From Rikenellaceae bacterium (GTDB lineage: Bacteria; Bacteroidota; Bacteroidia; Bacteroidales; Rikenellaceae): 5,799 nt of DNA. The stretch lies in assembly GCA_020859875.1 (NCBI GenBank), contig JAJBVJ010000199.1:1-5799 (forward strand), in the 5' to 3' direction. The translations under genes and the position numbers were made by a program. Below the pieces are notes generated by a model. The model was given only the letters and a program-made list of their open reading frames with translations, ran no database searches and was not told where the DNA came from. This document shows positions 1 to 5,799 of the stretch, piece after piece (within the stretch, counting starts at the first letter, position 1; each line of letters begins with the position of its first letter).

Positions 1-316
1 TTGCAGGGCCTTTTCGGTCGATTGTATCCATTCCGAATATGGAATGGCCGAACTCACCTCCCAGGCCTACTCCGGCGGGGGCGGCATCTTCCGTACACCG
101 CCGTGGATGAAGGTGACGATCCGTGATCTTAACGATCCTTTCGATATCCGTCCCGGGGGCAGCGGCGGGATAAATATAATAGACCTTGCAAACCGCTACT
201 GCTGCGCATTCATCCAGACGCAGGATGTAGGAACGGTCTTCGAAGAGGGTTCGTTCACCGTAACGGGCCGTGCCGACCGGAGTGAAGTACGCGGCTGCAA
301 CCTTCTGGTGCAGTAA
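1..316 (+). CDS. LuxE-like acyl-protein synthetase / acyltransferase, C-terminal part (5' end outside window)
   Basis: The reading frame is open from the left edge (first full codon at base 2) to a TAA at 314-316, so about 104 C-terminal residues are visible and the true start lies upstream. The peptide contains HSEYGMAEL near visible residue 10, which resembles the YGxTE adenylation motif of the ANL superfamily. Further on are INIIDLAN, FIQTQDVG and finally GRADRSEVRGCN, a GR..D..+.RG motif in the position used by adenylating enzymes. This order, with the protein ending soon after the GR motif, matches the LuxE acyl-protein synthetase family. LuxE activates a fatty acid as acyl-AMP and passes it to a cysteine, in luminous bacteria as part of the LuxCDE reductase. 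No luxC or luxD partner is visible, so a role in bioluminescence is not implied; in Bacteroidota such stand-alone proteins are usually annotated only as acyltransferases. The internal ATG at 44 should not be taken as the start because the YGMAEL motif begins before it. The gene converges on tsaB. Family assignment is fairly firm; the substrate is unknown. Confidence 0.8.
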   Translation, partial: CRAFSVDCIHSEYGMAELTSQAYSGGGGIFRTPPWMKVTIRDLNDPFDIRPGGSGGINIIDLANRYCCAFIQTQDVGTVFEEGSFTVTGRADRSEVRGCNLLVQ

Positions 317-327
317 CGGCACAGCGG

Positions 328-1032
328 TCAGAAAAATTTTTTACGGGAAGCGGTTACCACGAAATCCTTAAGGTAAAAAGGTTCGAAATAGGCGGCATCC
401 TCGAACTCCCCGGCCCTGTATTTTTCCCATGCGGCGGCCACCAGTCCCGAGGCGGAAGGCCGGACATCCAGATATTCCACTTTGGGATTGGCCAAGACCT
501 CCCGGCACTTGGCCGCCCCGCTGCCGAATATCAAAAATTTCTCATATTCGGATATATTTTCGGCGAAGCTGTCACTGCTGATAATGTGGGCCCCGGTCTG
601 GGACAAGGGCCGCAGATCGTGGTCATACAACCGGGCATAAACCTCCATCCTTCGGGCGTCTATCATTGGGCACAATATTGTTCCCGCCGTAAAAGGCCCC
701 TGCTGCTCAATCGCCACCGCGGCCAGCGAATAGAGCGACCCGACAGAAATGAGCGGGATGCCGGCTCCATAACAAAGGCCTTTTGCCGTGGAAACCCCGA
801 TCCTCAGACCGGTGTAGGATCCCGGGCCGCCGCTTACCGCCACCGCGCCGAGCTTCTCGGGCCCGATACCGTTTTCCTTCAGTATCCCGTCTATAAGGAC
901 GGCCAGCGTACGGGCATGGTCGTTCCCGCCTCCGCTCTCTTTGACGGCGGCCGTTTCCCCGTCCCTGGAAAGGGAGACGGAGCAGACATCCGTCCCGGTT
1001 TCGATTCCCAGAATATACGCTATTCTACCCAC
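328..1032 (-). CDS. tsaB: tRNA threonylcarbamoyladenosine biosynthesis protein TsaB (YeaZ)
   Basis: The product is 234 residues, the usual size for TsaB. It has the ASKHA-fold N-terminal strand ILGIETGTD (residues 7-15), the histidine in NDHAR (residues 37-41) and the diagnostic GGPGSYTGLRIG segment (residues 68-79). TsaB is the non-catalytic paralogue of TsaD. With TsaD and TsaE it transfers the threonylcarbamoyl group, made by TsaC/Sua5 as threonylcarbamoyl-AMP, to A37 of ANN-decoding tRNAs in the cytoplasm. The start is GTG at 1032: the conserved N-terminal strand begins six codons later, no in-frame ATG lies nearby, and homologues start at this point. The GTG lies inside the last codons of the aminopeptidase gene, giving an 8-base overlap that suggests translational coupling and cotranscription. 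The stop is TGA at 330-328, 11 bases from the stop of the convergent LuxE-like gene. The last codons (Lys-Lys-Phe-Phe) form an A/T run at 331-342. Confidence 0.95.
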   Translation of the reverse strand: MGRIAYILGIETGTDVCSVSLSRDGETAAVKESGGGNDHARTLAVLIDGILKENGIGPEKLGAVAVSGGPGSYTGLRIGVSTAKGLCYGAGIPLISVGSLYSLAAVAIEQQGPFTAGTILCPMIDARRMEVYARLYDHDLRPLSQTGAHIISSDSFAENISEYEKFLIFGSGAAKCREVLANPKVEYLDVRPSASGLVAAAWEKYRAGEFEDAAYFEPFYLKDFVVTASRKKFF

Positions 1033-2428
1033 GGTACTCTGCCATAAATTCCTCGATACGATCGGTGGTTGCCGGAACCCTGCTTTGGCCGAGCATCCGG
1101 TTGCCGGTCTCGGTTACCAGCAGGTCGTCCTCGATGCGGATGCCTCCGAAGTCGAAATACCGCTCCGCCGTTTCGAAATCGATGAAGGCGGCATTTAGCC
1201 CCTCGGCTTTCCATTTGGCGATATAGGCCGGAATGAAGTATATCCCCGGTTCGACTGTCATCACCATTCCGGGCTGCAGGCGGCGTCCCATCCGAAGTGC
1301 GCTCACCCCGAGTTCGGTGCTCCTTCGGGTCTCCAGATCGTAGCCTACATATTTCTCTCCTATATCCTCCATATCATGCACATCGAGTCCCATCATGTGG
1401 CCCAGACCGTGGGGCATAAAGAGTGCATGGGCTCCGGCGGCCACCGCCTCCGCAGGATCGCCCCTCATAATACCAAGCTCGGTAAGACCTTTTGCTATAA
1501 CGGTACATGCCTCGAGGTGGATATCGCGGTAAAGTTTACCGGGGGATGAAAGTTCGAAAGCGCGGTCGTTGGCCGCAAGGACGATATCGTAGATCTCTTT
1601 CTGCCTTGTGGTGAATTTCCCGCTGACGGGCATGGTGCGGGTAAAGTCGCTGCAATAATTCATGACGGTTTCCGCTCCGGCATCCACCAACAGCAGCCGG
1701 CCCTCCGAAAGGGTGTTCCCGTAGTAGTGGTTATGGAGGGTCTCCCCGTTCTGGGAAACGATCGAAGTGAAGGATACACCCGCCCCGTACTGCAGGGCGA
1801 TCCCTTCGATGGCCCCTGCAATTTCCCGCTCCATAATTCCCGGCCGGCACATTTTCATTGCCGTGGTATGCATCATGTACCCGATCCGGCATGCCTCCTC
1901 GATTTCGGCTATCTCCTCATCGCTCTTTTTATCCCGCAGCGAAACTACGGCAAGGGCAAGCTCCACCGATATATGGTTGGGGAGGGCGTCGACATTGATG
2001 CCTGTGGCTTTGCTTAGGAACAATTTGTTTTCAGCACGGTAGGGGGGAAGGAAATGCACCGTCCGCCCTCTTCGAACAGCCTCGGTCACCACTTCGGCAA
2101 TATCTCCCAGCGGCCGGGTATCGGCCACACCGCACCTATGGGCCAACTCGGCCACCGAGGGCTGTGGGCCCGTCCAGATAATGTCGTCCATGGAGAGGTC
2201 GTCGGCAAAGAGTGTCTCCTTTCCACTGTCCACGTCGATCACGGCTGCCATGCCAGGGAGATCGAGACCGAAAAAGTAGAGAAAGGTGCTGTCCTGGCGG
2301 AAATGATAAACATTGCCCGGATAATTTGCCGGAGATTCCGTATTTCCCGGAAGCAGGACGATCCCGCCTCTGGTTACGCGGCGGCGCAGTTCCGCACGGC
2401 GCGATGTATAAGTGTCCCTTGAAAACAT
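1025..2428 (-). CDS. pepP: Xaa-Pro aminopeptidase (aminopeptidase P, peptidase family M24B)
   Basis: This is a 467-residue cytoplasmic metallopeptidase that removes an N-terminal residue preceding proline. An aminopeptidase P N-terminal domain (about residues 1-150, with FRQDSTFLYFFG near 43-54) precedes the pita-bread catalytic domain. All five metal ligands are visible: Asp249 (LVDAG), Asp261 (SDFTRT), His344 (HGLGHMMGLDVHD), Glu393 (TVEPGIYF) and Glu433 (IRIEDD). The accessory histidines at 232-234 (LHNHYY) and His351 are also present. The 40-residue spacing between the two glutamates is longer than the 23 residues in E. coli PepP; it holds a charged insert I believe is usual in Bacteroidota homologues. 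The frame is open further upstream, but I chose ATG 2428 because the extra 52 codons would run into the acetyltransferase gene, do not resemble the family and lie upstream of a -7 promoter match. It is the first gene of a probable two-gene unit with tsaB. The true specificity (Xaa-Pro or Xaa-Pro dipeptidase) cannot be settled from sequence alone. Confidence 0.94.
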   Translation of the reverse strand: MFSRDTYTSRRAELRRRVTRGGIVLLPGNTESPANYPGNVYHFRQDSTFLYFFGLDLPGMAAVIDVDSGKETLFADDLSMDDIIWTGPQPSVAELAHRCGVADTRPLGDIAEVVTEAVRRGRTVHFLPPYRAENKLFLSKATGINVDALPNHISVELALAVVSLRDKKSDEEIAEIEEACRIGYMMHTTAMKMCRPGIMEREIAGAIEGIALQYGAGVSFTSIVSQNGETLHNHYYGNTLSEGRLLLVDAGAETVMNYCSDFTRTMPVSGKFTTRQKEIYDIVLAANDRAFELSSPGKLYRDIHLEACTVIAKGLTELGIMRGDPAEAVAAGAHALFMPHGLGHMMGLDVHDMEDIGEKYVGYDLETRRSTELGVSALRMGRRLQPGMVMTVEPGIYFIPAYIAKWKAEGLNAAFIDFETAERYFDFGGIRIEDDLLVTETGNRMLGQSRVPATTDRIEEFMAEYRG

Positions 2429-2449
2429 AGAGGTAATTTTACGTTTAAC

Positions 2450-2457
2450 CAAAGATA
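2450..2457 (-). promoter_or_regulatory. Bacteroidota-type -7 element (TATCTTTG) for the pepP-tsaB unit
   Basis: On the minus strand the octamer reads TATCTTTG, an exact match to the Bacteroidota primary-sigma -7 consensus TAnnTTTG. It lies in the 83-base gap between the acetyltransferase stop and the pepP ATG, with 21 bases between the element and the start codon. Transcription would begin about 6 bases after it, giving a short leader. I do not see a good TTTG -33 element at the expected 19-21 base spacing; that element is often degenerate. Placement and sequence make a promoter likely but not proven. Confidence 0.6.
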
Positions 2458-2511
2458 GTGATAATACCCGATCTACCGCATTCCGTAATACCGGTCGGAG
2501 CCCGCCCGTGG

Positions 2512-3315
2512 TTACCTTCCCTTGATAATGATCTGCGGATCGTGATATACCTTCGAGAAGGGCGGAACGCTCCGGGTAAGCCACACATTCCCGCCAATGA
2601 CCGTGTCGTGGCCGACGACCGTGTCTCCGCCGAGGATCGTACTCCCGGCATAAATGATTACGTTGTCTTCGATGGTCGGGTGGCGGCGTTTTCCCTCGAG
2701 TTTTTTGGAAACGAACGTGGCTCCGAGGGTAACCCCCTGGTAGAGTTTGACATTCTCCCCGATCACCGTGGTCTCGCCTATGACTATACCGGTTCCGTGG
2801 TCGATATAAAACCGCTTGCCTATCTCCGCTCCGGGGTTTATATCTATCCCGGTGCGGGAATGGGCATACTCCGATATTACCCGGGGCAGTATCGGGATGT
2901 CGAGCTTATGGATAATGTGTGCAATGCGGTAGACCATAACGGCATAGAACCCGGGATAACAAAGTATCACCTCCTCCTTGCAGAAAGCGGCGGGATCGCA
3001 GTCGTTATACATCTCTGCATCCTGCAACAGACCCGTAAAAAGGAGAGGGATTTGGTTGAAAAACCGATCCGTAAGGTTGTTGCAGCAACAGTCGCGGTGT
3101 TCGCATACCGGCGTTATGATCTTGTGGAAGTCCACCTTCAGCTCTTCCCACATTCGCTGCGTACCCTCGAGCGATCCCGCGGGATTTCCGCGCAGGGGAA
3201 AGAGGAACTCGATGAATTTATCCATGAAGGCATGGGTATCGGCCGTAGAGGGCACATCCCGGTAAAATGCCTCGGTAATCTTGAAAAGCCTCGACGGAAA
3301 ATTGTCCGAAGTCAT
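2512..3315 (-). CDS. cysE: Serine O-acetyltransferase (EpsC/CysE family)
   Basis: The enzyme acetylates L-serine with acetyl-CoA to O-acetylserine, the first step of cysteine synthesis. With the start used here it has 267 residues: an alpha-helical N-terminal region (about 1-145), then a left-handed beta-helix of hexapeptide repeats (about 155-265). Active-site residues known from E. coli CysE have clear counterparts: Asp158 (TGIDINPGA), Asp172-His173 (IDHGTGIVIGET) and His212 (RRHPTIEDN). The YQGVTLGA and GGNVWLTRSVPP segments point to the EpsC branch. The N-terminal region carries a cysteine cluster, Cys71 and Cys76-78. The start is uncertain. An ATG at 3363 would add 16 residues and a TTG at 3372 would add 19, but both lie against a terminator-like hairpin. 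ATG 3315 has an A-rich leader (AAAAGAAAAAG), the style Bacteroidota use, and family similarity starts soon after it. sppA ends 108 bases upstream and pepP follows 83 bases after the TAA stop. Function is firm; the symbol could equally be epsC. Confidence 0.92.
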   Translation of the reverse strand: MTSDNFPSRLFKITEAFYRDVPSTADTHAFMDKFIEFLFPLRGNPAGSLEGTQRMWEELKVDFHKIITPVCEHRDCCCNNLTDRFFNQIPLLFTGLLQDAEMYNDCDPAAFCKEEVILCYPGFYAVMVYRIAHIIHKLDIPILPRVISEYAHSRTGIDINPGAEIGKRFYIDHGTGIVIGETTVIGENVKLYQGVTLGATFVSKKLEGKRRHPTIEDNVIIYAGSTILGGDTVVGHDTVIGGNVWLTRSVPPFSKVYHDPQIIIKGR

Positions 3316-3366
3316 ATAACGATCTTTTTCTTTTGTGTAGAGTCTCCTCGGGTCATCTGCCATCCT

Positions 3367-3400
3367 GAACAAAACGAACAGGGCATAAACTGTGCCCTGT
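3367..3400 (-). terminator. Probable intrinsic terminator downstream of sppA
   Basis: Read on the minus strand, ACAGGGCA and TGCCCTGT form a perfect 8-bp stem (3400-3393 with 3385-3378) around a 7-base loop. It is followed at once by a T-rich run, TCGTTTTGTT (3377-3368). It begins 23 bases after the sppA stop codon, the right place for an intrinsic terminator. The T run is interrupted by C and G, so termination may be partial. The same run, TCGTTTTG, is one mismatch from the -7 consensus TAnnTTTG and might instead or also serve the acetyltransferase gene. Confidence 0.6.
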
Positions 3401-3423
3401 CCGTGATCTTATATTCTTGGAGT

Positions 3424-5244
3424 CTATTCGATTACGAAATTATAGGGCATCCGGGCCTGCAGTGTCTCCTGGTCGAGCATATCCTTTACTGCCTTGTATT
3501 CCATATACATATCTCCGAGCTCCTCCTTTATCGAAGCGGCGCGGGCGCCTCCCAGCTGCTGAAGAAGAACCGCAATCGGATCGGGCTGTTCAATGACCTG
3601 CCATACCCGGAAATCGTCTGCAATACCGCCCCGGTCGGCTGCCAGGGATAGGGCGTCCCGCAGGCCGCCTATTCCGTCGACAAGGCCAATACCGAGGGCG
3701 TCGGCGCCCGTCCAAACACGGCCTCCTCCTATATTGTCGACCTCGTCCCAAGTCATATTCCGGCCGTCGGCGACATGGTTTACGAAGGTGTCGTATATCT
3801 CTTCGATCATCTGTTGTATCGCCTCCCGCTCGACGGGTGTTACTCCCCGGTAGATGCTCCCCAGGTCGGCCGATGGGTTGGTCCGCACGATATCGACCGT
3901 GATGCCGAGTTTATCCTTCATTGCACCGGAAATGTCGAAAAGAATCCCGAAGACGCCGATCGATCCCGTCAGGGTCGTCCTGTCGGTGAGTATTATATCG
4001 GCAGGACAGGAAATATAGTACCCTCCCGACGCCGCATACATACCCATCGAGACGATCACGGGTTTTACCGCGCGGGTGAGCTCCATCTCCCTCCAGATAA
4101 GTTCCGAGGCCAGGGCACTGCCTCCCGGAGAGTTGACGCGGAGCACTACGGCTTTTGTCTTTTCGTCCTGACGGGCACGTGCCAATTTTGCCGCAACGTC
4201 ACGTCCGACCACATCCCCGTCACCTCCGCTGTCGACGATGCCGCCTTCGGCATAGATCAGTGCTATTTTATTTTTGGAAGTACGCCTGCCGAGCGATACT
4301 CCGGAAGAGATATATTCGGCAAGTGAAACATATTCGTGTCTCTGCTTTTTTTCGACTTTACCGGTTTCGAGACCCATTGCCCTCAATTGAGATAGAGTGC
4401 CCTCGGTCGATGCCCCTTTTACCAACTCCCCGATAAACCAATGGGCCTGGTCCCTGTAAACCAGGGCATCCACAAAACCGTAATCCCGCGCATCCGAGGC
4501 GGAGCGGATCGTAAGATCGGAAGCGTAACCCGAGAGCGTTGCCTGGTCGATCCCGCGCGAGGACGAAACATCTTCCAGGATCGCACCCCAGATACTTTCC
4601 ACCAGAGTAGTATACTGGAGCCTGTTTTCCGGGCTCATGGAAGTGAGCATATAGGGTTCCACTGCCGACTTGAACGACCCGTGGCGTATAATTTCGGGTT
4701 TAACCCCCAATTTATCGAGCAATCCCTTATAAAACATTACACTCATCGACATTCCCCTCCAGTCCATATCCCCTACGGGATTTAGCAGCACCACATCGGC
4801 TACCGACGAGAGGTAATAACCCAGCTGCGAATAGGAATCGCCGTAACTAACTACGAATTTACCGCTCTGCTTGAACTGCAATATGGCTTTGCGAATCTCC
4901 TCCACATTTGCAATGTTGACCGGTGCGGCATCGGTAAGGTCGATATATATCCCTTTTATATTGTTGTCCGCAGCCGCTTTTTCGATGGCCGCAATCACCT
5001 GGAGCATGGTATTCGTCCTGTTGAACGTAACCCCGGTGAGGCCGAAAGCAAGCGGGGAGTTGGGGGCGTCGGTGATCCTCGAAGTGAGGTCTATTTTGAG
5101 TACGGAATTTGTTTTGACTACGGCAGGGGGCTCACTGAATACGGCGGCCATGCTCGCAAGGAACAAAAACGACATCAGGGTCAGAATTATACCGCTGACT
5201 ACACAGGCAAGCAGGGCTGCCCAAAAGGTTTTCATAAAGGTCAT
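3424..5244 (-). CDS. sppA: Signal peptide peptidase SppA, 67K (tandem-domain) type
   Basis: SppA is a membrane-bound Ser/Lys protease (family S49) that degrades leftover signal peptides after secretion. The 606-residue product has one N-terminal hydrophobic segment (about residues 9-36) after Lys5, consistent with a single membrane anchor and the bulk outside the cytoplasm. Two ClpP/crotonase-like domains follow. The N-terminal one carries the general-base lysine, Lys192 in GSFKSAVEPY (E. coli Lys209). The C-terminal one carries the nucleophile, Ser406 in YAASGGYYIS (E. coli Ser409). VNSPGGSALASE (about 371-382) and TGSIGVFG (about 426-433) are also typical, so both catalytic parts are intact and the length is normal for the two-domain form. 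Two starts are plausible, ATG 5244 (MTFMKTFW) and ATG 5235 (MKTFW, three residues shorter). The longer frame reaching TTG 5316 would include the promoter and is unlikely. The gene is divergent from the Mrp gene, and a terminator-like hairpin follows its TAG stop. Confidence 0.95.
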   Translation of the reverse strand: MTFMKTFWAALLACVVSGIILTLMSFLFLASMAAVFSEPPAVVKTNSVLKIDLTSRITDAPNSPLAFGLTGVTFNRTNTMLQVIAAIEKAAADNNIKGIYIDLTDAAPVNIANVEEIRKAILQFKQSGKFVVSYGDSYSQLGYYLSSVADVVLLNPVGDMDWRGMSMSVMFYKGLLDKLGVKPEIIRHGSFKSAVEPYMLTSMSPENRLQYTTLVESIWGAILEDVSSSRGIDQATLSGYASDLTIRSASDARDYGFVDALVYRDQAHWFIGELVKGASTEGTLSQLRAMGLETGKVEKKQRHEYVSLAEYISSGVSLGRRTSKNKIALIYAEGGIVDSGGDGDVVGRDVAAKLARARQDEKTKAVVLRVNSPGGSALASELIWREMELTRAVKPVIVSMGMYAASGGYYISCPADIILTDRTTLTGSIGVFGILFDISGAMKDKLGITVDIVRTNPSADLGSIYRGVTPVEREAIQQMIEEIYDTFVNHVADGRNMTWDEVDNIGGGRVWTGADALGIGLVDGIGGLRDALSLAADRGGIADDFRVWQVIEQPDPIAVLLQQLGGARAASIKEELGDMYMEYKAVKDMLDQETLQARMPYNFVIE

Positions 5245-5281
5245 AAAACAGAACTTTTTAAGAGGAAATATCGAATCCCGG

Positions 5282-5289
5282 TAAAGATA
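5282..5289 (-). promoter_or_regulatory. Candidate -7 element (TATCTTTA) for sppA
   Basis: The minus strand reads TATCTTTA, one mismatch (last base) from TAnnTTTG, with 37 bases between it and the preferred sppA ATG. A TTTG lies upstream at 5317-5314, but the 24-base spacer is longer than the usual 19-21, so I do not count it as a firm -33 element. Position in the divergent spacer and likeness to the other two -7 matches in the window support the call. Confidence 0.4.
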
Positions 5290-5374
5290 CGAAAATAACA
5301 TCGGATTTACATGCAAACCGCTGAAGGCTCTGTCACCGGCACCGCCGATTAGGGTTTATACCGTACGGATTGTT

Positions 5375-5382
5375 TATCTTTG
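5375..5382 (+). promoter_or_regulatory. Bacteroidota-type -7 element (TATCTTTG) for the mrp gene
   Basis: TATCTTTG is an exact match to TAnnTTTG, with 18 bases between it and the ATG at 5401. Transcription would start near 5388-5390, leaving a leader of only about a dozen bases (AAAAGCAACAGTT), A-rich and without a Shine-Dalgarno sequence as is common in Bacteroidota. No clear TTTG is seen at the -33 position. An 8-bp palindrome, CCGTACGG (5361-5368), lies in the spacer just upstream. Confidence 0.6.
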
Positions 5383-5400
5383 CCATTAAAAGCAACAGTT

Positions 5401-5799
5401 ATGAAAAAGGAAGTCGAATCGGTGCTCCTGCAAATTATTCATCCCGAAACAGGGTTGTCCCTCATGGAGTCGGGATTGGTGGAGAGCCTTGCCATATCAG
5501 ACGAAAGGATCGCAGTTACCCTGGTTTTTAAAAGGTCGCGGGATCCGTTGGCAAAGTCCGTACGAAAACAGCTTGCCGCAGCTCTATGCGAGGCTCTTCC
5601 GCAAATGGAAGGAAAGATATCGGTAGAGATAAAAGAGGGGGAACCGGTAACCCCACAGAAGCGACAGGCGGACGGGACGGCGGGAATTGATAAAATAATC
5701 GCCATCGCATCGGGCAAAGGCGGGGTCGGCAAATCGACGGTAGCTGCCAATATTGCCGTCTCGCTCGCCAAAGCCGGATATAAGGTTGGACTGCTGGAT
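5401..5799 (+). CDS. mrp: Mrp/ApbC-family P-loop ATPase (iron-sulfur cluster carrier), 5' part
   Basis: The frame opens with ATG at 5401 and stays open to the right edge, giving 133 N-terminal residues of a protein that usually has about 350-370. Residues 1-80 match the MIP18/DUF59-like domain found at the N-terminus of many Mrp proteins (VLLQIIHPETGLSLMESGLV, then a beta strand IAVTLVF). A linker follows, then IIAIASGKGGVGKSTVAANI (residues 99-118), which contains the deviant Walker A motif GKGGVGKS (105-112) with its signature first lysine. The visible part ends at VGLLD, where the conserved aspartate of the Walker A' region begins. Mrp/ApbC/Nbp35 proteins bind and transfer Fe-S clusters in the cytoplasm with ATP hydrolysis; the cluster-binding CxxC lies beyond the window, so it cannot be checked here. 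Membership of the related MinD/ParA group is less likely because of the DUF59 domain. The gene is divergent from sppA with its own -7 element at 5375-5382. Confidence 0.92.
   Translation, partial: MKKEVESVLLQIIHPETGLSLMESGLVESLAISDERIAVTLVFKRSRDPLAKSVRKQLAAALCEALPQMEGKISVEIKEGEPVTPQKRQADGTAGIDKIIAIASGKGGVGKSTVAANIAVSLAKAGYKVGLLD

Noticed and set aside
586..1047. A 153-codon plus-strand frame opposite tsaB
   Set aside because: The minus strand encodes a full-length, motif-complete TsaB; the antisense peptide is rich in Gly, Arg and Pro and has no family features.
2429..2584. N-terminal extension of the aminopeptidase by 52 codons (start at 2584)
   Set aside because: It would overlap the cysE 3' end by over 70 bases, includes the -7 promoter match and does not resemble the family N-terminus, which begins at ATG 2428.
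3316..3372. Upstream starts for the acetyltransferase gene (ATG 3363, TTG 3372)
   Set aside because: TTG 3372 lies in the terminator T run. ATG 3363 is possible but close to it and lacks the A-rich leader seen before ATG 3315. Kept as alternatives only.
2458..3651. A 397-codon open frame on the plus strand, opposite cysE and the 3' end of sppA
   Set aside because: It lies antisense to two genes with intact catalytic motifs, its translation shows no recognisable domain, and it crosses the boundary between them. Such frames arise readily in balanced or GC-rich coding DNA.
5245..5316. Upstream extension of sppA to TTG 5316 (or ATG 5301)
   Set aside because: The added residues would precede the membrane anchor without any family resemblance and would place the candidate promoter inside the coding region.
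5245..5400. Possible small RNA, riboswitch or small gene in the sppA-mrp spacer
   Set aside because: Apart from the two -7 matches and a short palindrome I see no extended stem-loops or frame with a plausible start; 156 bases is a normal divergent promoter region.
5439..5771. A 110-codon minus-strand frame at the right end
   Set aside because: It is antisense to the mrp coding region, which has a clear DUF59-like domain and Walker A motif in the plus frame.

Overview
The window looks like ordinary core-genome DNA of a Bacteroidota bacterium, most likely order Bacteroidales. The clues are the protein types (an EpsC-type serine acetyltransferase, a long-form aminopeptidase P, a tandem-domain SppA, a stand-alone LuxE-like protein), the lack of strong Shine-Dalgarno sequences, and three octamers that match the Bacteroidota sigma -7 element TAnnTTTG exactly or with one mismatch, each just upstream of a gene. 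Base composition is roughly balanced by eye. A member of the Rikenellaceae (for example Alistipes) is possible, but I cannot establish genus from the sequence alone.

Layout, left to right. Bases 1-316 (+) hold the 3' end of a LuxE-like acyl-protein synthetase whose start lies outside the window. It converges, with only 11 bases between stop codons, on a minus-strand block. In transcription order (right to left) that block is sppA (5244-3424), a serine O-acetyltransferase gene (3315-2512), an aminopeptidase P gene (2428-1025) and tsaB (1032-328, GTG start, overlapping the aminopeptidase gene by 8 bases). A hairpin resembling an intrinsic terminator lies between sppA and the acetyltransferase gene. 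A -7 match lies between the acetyltransferase and aminopeptidase genes, so the block is probably two or three transcription units rather than one. From about 5245 to 5400 is a divergent promoter region serving sppA on the left and, on the right, an Mrp/ApbC-family P-loop ATPase gene (5401 onward) that runs off the right end.

The genes are housekeeping functions: t6A tRNA modification (tsaB), peptide turnover (aminopeptidase P, SppA), cysteine precursor synthesis (serine acetyltransferase) and iron-sulfur cluster handling (Mrp). Serine acetyltransferase supplies the pathway to cysteine, the sulfur source for Fe-S clusters, but nothing in the sequence shows co-regulation with mrp. I found no tRNA or rRNA gene, insertion sequence, CRISPR array, phage gene or defence cassette, and no convincing sign of a new system. 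The points worth a second look are regulatory: the recurring -7 motif, the terminator/promoter overlap before the acetyltransferase gene, and the tight gene junctions.
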